From an uncultured Verrucomicrobiota bacterium (lineage in GTDB: Bacteria; Verrucomicrobiota; Verrucomicrobiia; Limisphaerales; UBA9464): a stretch of 7,043 nt of DNA. Of the stretch, positions 1 through 6,524 are shown piece after piece. The position numbers and the translations under genes were made by a program. The stretch lies in the NCBI GenBank assembly GCA_903930165.1, contig CAIYXO010000967.1, positions 1 to 7,043 of the forward strand, written 5' to 3'. Positions within the stretch are counted from its first letter, which is position 1; the number at the start of each line of letters is the position of its first letter. The notes beneath the pieces are model-generated. The model had not been told where the DNA came from. It searched no databases and was given only the letters and a program-made list of their open reading frames with translations.

Positions 1-2
1 AG

Positions 3-3000
3 GCCAAGCTCACCGCGGTCCAGCTCCCGCTCTCGAACGGTCCCGCCATCGAGTACCAGGACCCCCTCGACGTCCCCCGCGGCAAGCTCACCGAACGCTT
101 CGAGTACTACACGTTCCTGAACCGCGCCAACCCGGTGCACCGCGCGCTGCTTCGATTCACGGCCGGCGACGAGATCGCCTTCGAGCGGGTCTATTCGTGG
201 CTGGATGCCGCCGTGGTCGATCCGGGCCTGGTGGCGAACACGACCGCGACCAACCTCGCCGGCTGGTACCCGAACAACCGGTCCTTCGGCTGGACCAACC
301 TTTCCGTGGTGCCCCGCATCGTACAGACGACCGTCTCCGTCGGTGACCGGATCCCGGCGCCGGCAGGCGAGATCGGAGCGACCGGGACCAACTACCTGGC
401 CGGCCACATCCGATCCGAGCTGGGTACCAGCTACCATCCCGGCGCCTATGTGAACCCGTTCACCGAGGGCTTCGACGAGGCCAACAAGGGGGCGATCATC
501 CCGGTGAACGCCATCCCAGGCGCCGACCGGCTCGAGGTTTGGTGGTTCCGCCGCAACCAGCCCGACCTCACCCGTGGCTTCGGATACGTCAACTGGCCCG
601 CGGTGATCGGCCGCTACACGATCCAGTGGCCGTCGGGCGGATCGGAGATCGTTCTCGCGTCGAACGCCGGCAGCGGCGACTTGCCGAGCCTCGTGGCGCG
701 TGGACGCATCTACGTGCAGAACGACCCCACGGCTCCGGGCTACAATCCCAACGAGGAACATGCGCTCATGATCGGCGGCCGCGCCTGGGCGTTGCGCGAC
801 GACCTCAACATCACCACCCAGAACGGCTATTCGTCTGCCCCGTTCGTCCTCGTGGACTACTTCGAGGCCGACGGCCGCCCCGCGATGCGCGCCTTCCAGG
901 TGCTCCGGGAGAAGCCCTCCAGCGGGATCCTCTTCGACTATGTCGCCGAGGCGGGCCGGATCCTGCAGGCTCCGCTGCCGCTGCCGCTGCTGCCGCCCCC
1001 GGTGGAGGGAACCGGCGCCTCCGCCGTGAACTACAACGTGGAGCCGAACCCGTCCGCGGGCGACCTGCCTTCCGGCTGGGATCCTTCGCGGGACGCCGCC
1101 GGTCCCTTCGCGCACTATCGGTCCTTCACCTTCCGCGACCGAAAGGAGTCCCACTGGCTCTACCGCGGCCTCCACGCCGGTCTGCCCGCGTTGGTCGTCG
1201 GCCGCTACGACACCAACTCCGGCGCCATGGCCACGACCAACACCGCGGTGGCCGTGGTCGGACAGCCATTCACCCACACCCTGCACGCCACCCGCCGCGC
1301 CGAGGGCCTTGCCGTCGCCTTCTCCGGAGCCCGCCCGGGCTGGATCTCGCTCTCCGGCATCGCCGTGACCGGACAGCCGGCGGCCGGTGACGTCGGTACG
1401 AACACGGTGACCCTCGTGGTCACCTCCACCGAGGACGGTGCGGTCGCGACCAACCGCCTGGTGCTGCAGGTCCGCTCCTCGGGAACGGTCGACGCCCAGG
1501 CGCCGCTGCGCATCCCGAGCACCAACTCCTACGCCGGGGTCGCCGTCGAACACGTCGGCCGTCCGCCGTTCCTCGCGAACCCGCCGACGCCGACGAACTC
1601 CTTCACCATGCGGTTCTACTACCGCACCGAGGCCGGCTTCGCCTGGCCCGGGATCAACGACCCGCCGGCCGTCGGATCGATCGTGCCCTACCTCCGGCCG
1701 CGGAACGGCGCCTCGTTCGTCGGCGATCCCGCGGCCAAGGGCACGCCTTCCCTGGACATCGTCTACCGCCCCGTCTGGCCGGCCAGCACGCCGGTCCTCC
1801 TCTACGGCGAGACGCTCACGGACCCGAAGAACGGCCTTCCCGCCGTGCGCGGCCAGACCAGCGCGGGCCTGCTCTACCAGCAGTCGATCGCCCGCGACAC
1901 CAACCGCAGCCGCATCGCCGTCGTGCTCGCGGATCCCACCCGCCAGAAGGTCTCGGACATGGAGGCCGCCGGCCTCGACGCCCTGCCCGCCGGCATCCGG
2001 ACCAGCAGCACCGGGGGACGCACCTTCTTCCCCAACCTGCCTCCGCACCTCGCCTCCCGGCTCTATCTCGACCCCGACCGCGGGGCCAAGGGATCGCTGG
2101 TCCTCGAGGGCGAACGCATCGACGAAGGCGTCGGCGAATCCTACCTCCTCCTCAACGTCCTCCGCGGGTCCGACCTGGACACGGTTCTCGCCCAATGTCC
2201 GACGGGCGACCCCGACCGCGACAAGTGGGTCGGGCTCGTCGAGGGCCTGGCGACCGACCTGGAAACCTTCCGCGAGAACCCGGAAGTCCCGGGAACCTAC
2301 CGTCCGGAGGCGTCGCTCACGCGGACGGCCGACGCAGGAACGCTGCCCGAGGTCACCGATCCCGACGTGGCGGTCGACTCCTATGCGCTGAGCGCCGCGG
2401 GGCCTGGTGACGGCTACGTCACGCTGGTCTTCGGCAACGGCCGCGCCTTCACGCCGCCCGGCGAGCCGGTGTCGCTGGCCATCGTCCGGGTCGCCGGCGA
2501 ACTCTATCGCGGCCAGCTGAAGCCCGTGCCGTCGCTCAATCCCCTGAACGAGCTCTTCACCCTCCAGCACAGCGCCGACCTCGGCGGGCGTTCCGGGGAG
2601 TACGAGTACGAGTGGCGCATCGGACGTCCGGTCGACGGCGTTCCGCCCGCCTCGGACGCCGGGATGACGGCCTACCGTTCCCTCACCAACGCCCTGGACG
2701 TCCCCAGGTTCACCCTCGGCGGCGCCGGCGTGGACGTGCTCGCCGACAACTACGTCGTCCTCCGCTACCGTCCGGTGAACCCGGCCCATCCGCTCCACGA
2801 CCAATGGTCCCCATGGACCGATCCCCAGCTCGTCGAAGGTTGGATCAAGCGTGTCCTCGCCGGCATCAATCCCTTCAACCAGCGCGTCTCCGACCTCTTC
2901 AACAACCAGGTCAACACCGAGGCGAGCCTCATCTCCCAGGCCGGCGCACGCTGGGAAGGGGACGTCGCCCTCAGCCTCGAGAACATCAACGAGCACGGCC

Positions 3001-6000
3001 TCATCGCCATCTACGAGACGGTCCTGCGGCGCGGCCGCATGCTGAGCGTGGACGCCGGAATCAACGATCCCGGTGCCAACGACGCCCTGCTGCTGGCCGC
3101 GGGCTATCTCAACGACCTCTACAGCATGCTCGGCAACGAGGCCTACGCCGACGCTGCGGATCCGACGATCGGCATCGGGACGCGCGACCGGACCTACGGG
3201 GACGTCGCCACCTCGCTCTTCTCGTTCAAGGGCCAGACGGCGAGCCTGATGGAGGAGGAGTTGGCGCTGCTGCGCGGCCGTGACGACGGCGTCCAGCCGG
3301 GCGTCAAGGTCCAGCCGGTCTACAACCGCCTCTTCTGGAACTACACCCGCGGCATCGACTCCGGCGAGGTCGTGTACTCGCTCAACTACGACATCCGGGA
3401 GAACGCAGCCGACGGAGCCGACGGCGTGGTGAACGCGTCGGACGCGCGCCGCATGTTCCCGCAGGGCCATGGCGACGCCTACGGCCACTACCTCACGGCC
3501 ATCAAGGGCTACCACGAGCTCCTCTTCGATCCCGACTTCGAATGGGTGCCGCGTTCCGAGGCCGTGACGGTCCTGGGACAGGCGGTCCAGGTGGACTACA
3601 TGGACGAGCGCAAGTTCGCCGCCGCGGCGGTCTCGCTGGCCCGCACCGGTCTCCAGGTCGTGGACCTGGTCTGGCGCCAGGACATCCCGCCCGGCACCGG
3701 TGTCGGCTGGAGCCGGTTCGCCCCGGTGCACGTGAACACGAACGTCACGCCCGCCACGGAACGGTTCTGGGGACTCGACCACTGGTCAACGCGGACCGGG
3801 CAGGGGGCCTACCTCAACTGGATCATCGGCAACGCGATGCTGCCCTCCACGGATCCCGATCCGACCCATGAGGGGATCCGCAAGATCGACCGCACCACCG
3901 TTCCCGAGCTGACCGAGCTCGTGACCACCGCCGAGAGCGTCCAGTACACCATGGACTCCGCGGAGGGCGGGCTCACCGCGCTGGGCCTCCCCGCCGGCGG
4001 CATCGCCTTCGACATCGACCCGAACCAGGTGGTGGGTTCCGAGGGCGGCACACACTACGAACAGGTGGAGCGGAGGGCGATGGCCGCGCTCTCCAACGCC
4101 GTCTCGGCCTTCGACGACGCGAAGGACGTCTCCCGCCTCATGCGCAGCGAGACCGACTCCCTCGCGGAGCTGCAGGAGAAGATCGCCGACCAGGAACGCG
4201 CCTGGGAGAACCGCCTGATCGAGCTGTATGGCACGCCGTACACCGACGACATCGGGCCGGGGCGGACCTACCGCCAGGGCTACGCCGGTCCGGACCTGTT
4301 GCACTACCAGTACGTGGAGACTCCGACATCGCGGCCTTCCGAGGTCTCCTTGCGACGCCGTTCCACGGGCGACGTGTCCCTCGAAGCCCGTGAGGTCCGT
4401 CTCGACATCCAGCAGATCTCCACCGATTGGCGCACACGCCTCGAGGGCGCCATCAACGACATCGTCCCGGCCACCGGTTCCACCTACGCGTCGGGAACGC
4501 ACTACTTCACGCTGAACGTCGACGCCGAGGGCATTCCCGCGAAACCGGAGAACTGGAACGGCATCCGTTCCAGCCCCGGCCGGATCCAGCAGGCCCTCTC
4601 GACCCTGATCCAGGCGCGGGCGCGGCTCATGGACGCCTTGGACGACGCCGAGGGAGCCAAGGAGGACCTCGACCAGGCCATCTCGCTGTTCCAGAACGAG
4701 GTCTCGGTGCAGTCCCGGATCCTCGACCTGGAACGCGACCTCCTGATCGCCGAGCAGACCCTGTCCTCCGTCCAGTTCGCCGCCGACATCTGGGAGCGCG
4801 CGACCGAATCCTCCAAGAGCGTCGCCCAGCGCCAGATGGAGGTCATCCAGGAGTCGATGCCGACGATGTTCATCGCCGGTCTCGCGGCCGGCGGCGACCT
4901 GACCGCGCCGGCCCGCGGTGTCGTGGGACAGGCGTCCGCGATCACCACCGGGGTGTTCGAGTGGGCCGAGTTCCTGCGCTTCTTCGCGGTCCGCGGCCTG
5001 GAGTTCGGAACCGAGACCGCGGGACGCTGGGTGACCGCGGACGACATCGCGCCGCTGGAGCGCGGCCTCGAGCGGACCGCCGCGGTGGCCGACCTCGTGG
5101 GCGCCATCAACGGACTCGGCGACCATTTCAGCATCATCGACCACAGGCTCCGCGAACTCGACGACGCCCGTCGCGCCTACCGTGCCCTCGTGGCGGAAGG
5201 GGAACGTCTCCAGGACGAACGTCTCGCGTTGCGCCGCCGGTCCGCGGCGCTGGTCCAGGGCTTCCGGACCCGAGACGCGGCGTTCCGGATCTTCCGCAGC
5301 GAGAAGCTGGAGCGCTACAAGAGCGTCTTCGACCTGGCAGCCCGCTACACCTACCTCGCGGCGAACGCCTTCGACTACGAGACCGGGCTGCTCGGCTCCG
5401 ACCGTGGACGCCAGTTCCTCCAGCGCATCCTCAAGTCACGCGCGCTCGGCGTCGTCCGCGACGGCCGCCCGCAGTTCGCCGGATCCGACTCCGGCGATCC
5501 CGGCCTCTCCGGGGTCCTCGCGGAGCTCTCCGCGGACTGGTCCGCCCTGCGCGGCCGTCTGGGGCTGAACAATCCGGACGTCTATTCGACCACCGCGTCC
5601 CTCCGGACCGGACTGCATCGGATCCTGCCGGGCGCCGAGGGCGACGCCACGTGGAAGGACATCCTCGCCGCGGCCCGTCGCGACAACCTGCTCACCGACG
5701 AGGACGTTCGGCGCCACTGCCTCCAGTTGGGCGCCCAGAACGGTCTGCCGGTGCCGGGCCTGATCATCGAGTTCTCCACCGTCATCGCCGAGGGACGCAA
5801 CTTCTTCGGCCGGCCCCTGGCCGCCGGCGACGTCGCGTTCAGCCCGAGTTCCTACGCGACGAAGATCTTCGCGTCCGGTGTCGCGTTCGAGGGCTACCGC
5901 GGCATGGACCAGCCGTCGGCCAACGCCGGCACGGTCGCCGGAAGCGGAGGTGTCTCGCCCACGGATCCCTCGCTCGTCTTCCTGGATCCTTCCGCCCTCT

Positions 6001-6458
6001 CCGCCACGCCGTACGTCTACCTGATCCCGGCGGGCGTCGACTCGATGCGCAGCCCGCCGATCGGCGACTCCTCCGAAATCCGGTCGTGGAACGTCCACGA
6101 CGTCACCGTCCCGCTGCCCTTCGACATCGGAGGCATCGAGGCCTCGCTGCGCGAGGTCGAGATCGGGTCCGACACGCTCTCGGAGAGCCTCTTCGCCATC
6201 CGGGGACACCAGGCCTTCCGGGCCGTGGGATCCTCGACGGTCTTCACTCAGGACCTTTTCGGTGCGGGCGGCCGCCTGATCCCGTCGCAGTTCACCAACC
6301 GGCGGCTGATCGGCCGCTCCGCGTGGAACAGCCGTTGGAAGCTGGTGATCCCGGGTTCCACGCTGCTGAACGACCCGGACGAGGGACTCGACCGCTTCCT
6401 CCGCACGGTGAAGGACGTCCGCGTCCACTTCGTGACCTACTCGTACTCCGGCAACTGA
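3..6458 (+). CDS. Giant multidomain exported/surface-type protein, 5' partial (at least 2151 aa)
   Basis: The frame is open from the first complete codon at position 3 to the TGA at 6456-6458, with no frameshift, so the 5' end is missing. A GTG at 135 is the first start-type codon after the edge region, but the protein upstream of it reads as ordinary coding sequence (AKLTAVQLPLSNG...), so it is not the real start. Residues are counted from position 3. Regions in order: beta-rich N-terminal part (1-410) with a Pro-Leu linker near 324-333; putative Ig-like domain (about 415-490); beta-rich region (500-940); helical region (944-1093); dockerin-like loop (1136-1147) followed by FPQGHGDAYGHY; charged helices (1351-1409, 1523-1618, 1686-1794) around an apolar Gly/Ala-rich segment (1619-1670); beta-rich C-terminal domain (1917-2151). 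I saw only two cysteines (residues 732 and 1906), which suits an extracytoplasmic protein. I do not recognise a named gene. It could be a surface adhesin/stalk protein or a distant relative of TcA toxin subunits. The reading frame is near certain and the function unknown. Confidence 0.95.
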   Translation, partial: AKLTAVQLPLSNGPAIEYQDPLDVPRGKLTERFEYYTFLNRANPVHRALLRFTAGDEIAFERVYSWLDAAVVDPGLVANTTATNLAGWYPNNRSFGWTNLSVVPRIVQTTVSVGDRIPAPAGEIGATGTNYLAGHIRSELGTSYHPGAYVNPFTEGFDEANKGAIIPVNAIPGADRLEVWWFRRNQPDLTRGFGYVNWPAVIGRYTIQWPSGGSEIVLASNAGSGDLPSLVARGRIYVQNDPTAPGYNPNEEHALMIGGRAWALRDDLNITTQNGYSSAPFVLVDYFEADGRPAMRAFQVLREKPSSGILFDYVAEAGRILQAPLPLPLLPPPVEGTGASAVNYNVEPNPSAGDLPSGWDPSRDAAGPFAHYRSFTFRDRKESHWLYRGLHAGLPALVVGRYDTNSGAMATTNTAVAVVGQPFTHTLHATRRAEGLAVAFSGARPGWISLSGIAVTGQPAAGDVGTNTVTLVVTSTEDGAVATNRLVLQVRSSGTVDAQAPLRIPSTNSYAGVAVEHVGRPPFLANPPTPTNSFTMRFYYRTEAGFAWPGINDPPAVGSIVPYLRPRNGASFVGDPAAKGTPSLDIVYRPVWPASTPVLLYGETLTDPKNGLPAVRGQTSAGLLYQQSIARDTNRSRIAVVLADPTRQKVSDMEAAGLDALPAGIRTSSTGGRTFFPNLPPHLASRLYLDPDRGAKGSLVLEGERIDEGVGESYLLLNVLRGSDLDTVLAQCPTGDPDRDKWVGLVEGLATDLETFRENPEVPGTYRPEASLTRTADAGTLPEVTDPDVAVDSYALSAAGPGDGYVTLVFGNGRAFTPPGEPVSLAIVRVAGELYRGQLKPVPSLNPLNELFTLQHSADLGGRSGEYEYEWRIGRPVDGVPPASDAGMTAYRSLTNALDVPRFTLGGAGVDVLADNYVVLRYRPVNPAHPLHDQWSPWTDPQLVEGWIKRVLAGINPFNQRVSDLFNNQVNTEASLISQAGARWEGDVALSLENINEHGLIAIYETVLRRGRMLSVDAGINDPGANDALLLAAGYLNDLYSMLGNEAYADAADPTIGIGTRDRTYGDVATSLFSFKGQTASLMEEELALLRGRDDGVQPGVKVQPVYNRLFWNYTRGIDSGEVVYSLNYDIRENAADGADGVVNASDARRMFPQGHGDAYGHYLTAIKGYHELLFDPDFEWVPRSEAVTVLGQAVQVDYMDERKFAAAAVSLARTGLQVVDLVWRQDIPPGTGVGWSRFAPVHVNTNVTPATERFWGLDHWSTRTGQGAYLNWIIGNAMLPSTDPDPTHEGIRKIDRTTVPELTELVTTAESVQYTMDSAEGGLTALGLPAGGIAFDIDPNQVVGSEGGTHYEQVERRAMAALSNAVSAFDDAKDVSRLMRSETDSLAELQEKIADQERAWENRLIELYGTPYTDDIGPGRTYRQGYAGPDLLHYQYVETPTSRPSEVSLRRRSTGDVSLEAREVRLDIQQISTDWRTRLEGAINDIVPATGSTYASGTHYFTLNVDAEGIPAKPENWNGIRSSPGRIQQALSTLIQARARLMDALDDAEGAKEDLDQAISLFQNEVSVQSRILDLERDLLIAEQTLSSVQFAADIWERATESSKSVAQRQMEVIQESMPTMFIAGLAAGGDLTAPARGVVGQASAITTGVFEWAEFLRFFAVRGLEFGTETAGRWVTADDIAPLERGLERTAAVADLVGAINGLGDHFSIIDHRLRELDDARRAYRALVAEGERLQDERLALRRRSAALVQGFRTRDAAFRIFRSEKLERYKSVFDLAARYTYLAANAFDYETGLLGSDRGRQFLQRILKSRALGVVRDGRPQFAGSDSGDPGLSGVLAELSADWSALRGRLGLNNPDVYSTTASLRTGLHRILPGAEGDATWKDILAAARRDNLLTDEDVRRHCLQLGAQNGLPVPGLIIEFSTVIAEGRNFFGRPLAAGDVAFSPSSYATKIFASGVAFEGYRGMDQPSANAGTVAGSGGVSPTDPSLVFLDPSALSATPYVYLIPAGVDSMRSPPIGDSSEIRSWNVHDVTVPLPFDIGGIEASLREVEIGSDTLSESLFAIRGHQAFRAVGSSTVFTQDLFGAGGRLIPSQFTNRRLIGRSAWNSRWKLVIPGSTLLNDPDEGLDRFLRTVKDVRVHFVTYSYSGN
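972..1001 (+). repeat. Short CCGCTG tandem repeat encoding a Pro-Leu linker
   Basis: Three perfect copies of CCGCTG (972-989) are followed by CTGCCG and more proline codons, giving PLPLPLLPPP at residues 324-333 of the giant protein. A run of this kind between two globular-looking segments is typical of an interdomain linker. It may also vary in copy number by slippage; that last point is inference. Confidence 0.5.
1245..1472 (+). other. Putative Ig-like (He_PIG/cadherin-like) domain within the giant protein
   Basis: Residues 415-490 start with AVAVVGQPFTHTLHA, pass through PGWISLSGIAVTGQPAAGDVG and end with VTLVVTSTEDG...LVLQV. This is the usual layout of putative Ig domains of the He_PIG type: an opening 'G-x-P-F-x-x-x-L' strand, a central 'P-x-W-I/L-S-L' strand, a 'x-G-x-P' turn, and a closing 'T/V-x-x-V-T-x-T/S-x-D/E' strand pair. 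Such domains are common in exported bacterial surface proteins and act as spacers or binding modules. The assignment is by motif pattern only. Confidence 0.6.
2832..3281 (+). other. Helical middle region of the giant protein
   Basis: Residues 944-1093 (from VEGWIKRVLAGINPF to ELALLRGR) are rich in Ala, Leu, Glu and Arg with few beta-type stretches. They contain several amphipathic-looking helices, such as ANDALLLAAGYLNDLYSMLG and TASLMEEELALLRGR. The region marks a change from the beta-rich N-terminal half to a mostly helical part. No named fold is recognised. It could be a helical-repeat scaffold. Confidence 0.45.
3402..3491 (+). other. Degenerate dockerin/EF-hand-like loop followed by a PQGHGDAYGHY motif
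   Basis: The stretch NAADGADGVVNASDAR (residues 1134-1149) matches the second half of a dockerin-type calcium loop (D-G-x-V-N-x-x-D). The usual acidic or Asn ligands at loop positions 1 and 3 are Ala and Gly here, so calcium binding may be weak or lost. It is followed directly by FPQGHGDAYGHY, an unusual His/Gly/Asp-rich motif that could bind a metal. There is only one loop, whereas true dockerins have two, so this is unlikely to be a cellulosomal dockerin. Confidence 0.4.
4053..4230 (+). other. Charged coiled-coil-like helix 1 of the giant protein
   Basis: Residues 1351-1409 (HYEQVERRAMAALSNAV... to ...ENRLIELYG) form a long charged stretch with Leu/Ala/Ile spaced about every three to four residues and no proline. 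This fits a long amphipathic helix or coiled coil. It opens the helical C-terminal half of the protein. It is read by eye, with no coiled-coil program run. Confidence 0.5.
4569..4856 (+). other. Charged coiled-coil-like helix 2, before the apolar segment
   Basis: Residues 1523-1618 (SSPGRIQQALSTLIQARAR... to ...QMEVIQES) are nearly proline-free after the first few residues and rich in Glu, Asp, Arg, Leu and Ala with heptad-like spacing, as in VSVQSRILDLERDLLIAEQ. This suggests one or two very long helices. It leads straight into the apolar Gly/Ala-rich segment that starts at MPTMFIAG. A stalk or a pore-lining helix pair are both possible. Confidence 0.55.
4857..5012 (+). other. Apolar Gly/Ala-rich segment between two long helical blocks
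   Basis: Residues 1619-1670 begin MPTMFIAGLAAGGDLTAPAR and continue GVVGQASAITTGVFEWAEFL. The segment is weakly hydrophobic, rich in Gly and Ala, and sharply different from the charged helices on either side. It is not long or hydrophobic enough for a standard transmembrane helix. Its position resembles the tip between the channel helices of TcA toxin subunits, but it could equally be a turn between coiled-coil arms. Confidence 0.45.
5058..5384 (+). other. Charged coiled-coil-like helix 3, after the apolar segment
   Basis: Residues 1686-1794 (ERGLERTAAVADLVGAING... to ...AANAFDYET) contain a strongly charged part, RLRELDDARRAYRALVAEGE, then RLQDERLALRRRSAALV. A more aromatic part follows, with LERYKSVFDLAARYTYLAA. 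The switch from charged coiled coil to an aromatic helix ahead of the C-terminal domain is the pattern also seen in TcA-type toxins (from memory of that family). No alignment was run. Confidence 0.5.
5751..6455 (+). other. Beta-rich C-terminal domain of the giant protein
   Basis: Residues 1917-2151 are rich in beta-type strands and aromatic residues: GLIIEFSTVIAEG, YATKIFASGVAFEGY, TPYVYLIPAGVDSMRSPP, WNVHDVTVPLPFDIGG, and a final block with RSAWNSRWKLVIPG, GLDRFLRTVKDVRVHF and VTYSYSGN at the stop. The two tryptophans at 2108 and 2112 and the closing 'V-K-D-V-x-V-x-F' strand look like a compact terminal module. It lacks an obvious LPxTG, PEP-CTERM or T9SS sorting tail. The protein therefore probably ends in a folded domain rather than an anchor. 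Confidence 0.5.
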
Positions 6459-6464
6459 CCCGAC

Positions 6465-6524
6465 ATGAAACATCTCCTCCGCCTGATGCTGCCGCTTCTG
6501 GTCTCCGCCGGGATCGCCCGTGCG
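6465..6524 (+). other. Signal peptide of the second gene
   Basis: The encoded 20 residues have Lys/His/Arg near the start, the apolar core LMLPLLVSAGI, and Ala-Arg-Ala at the predicted signal peptidase I site, followed by FPPAPHH. There is no lipobox cysteine, so this is an ordinary Sec signal rather than a lipoprotein signal. Confidence 0.85.

Noticed and set aside
135..137. GTG as the start codon of the large gene
   Set aside because: The same frame is open back to position 3 with normal protein sequence and codon use, and there is no ribosome site before 135. The gene is cut by the window edge.
539..2391. Two alternative + strand frames (539-1390 and 1438-2391)
   Set aside because: Their translations are Arg/Pro/Ser/Ala-rich and lie inside the giant gene. 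They reflect third-position GC, not coding.
3786..5144. Long reverse-strand open frame (452 codons) opposite the giant gene
   Set aside because: It lies fully inside the giant gene. It is low-complexity (Gly/Arg/Val/Asp/Glu) with no recognisable domain, and is the usual shadow of a high-GC gene.
6456..6464. Promoter, terminator or small RNA between the genes
   Set aside because: Only six bases separate the stop and the next start, and no hairpin followed by a T-run is present.
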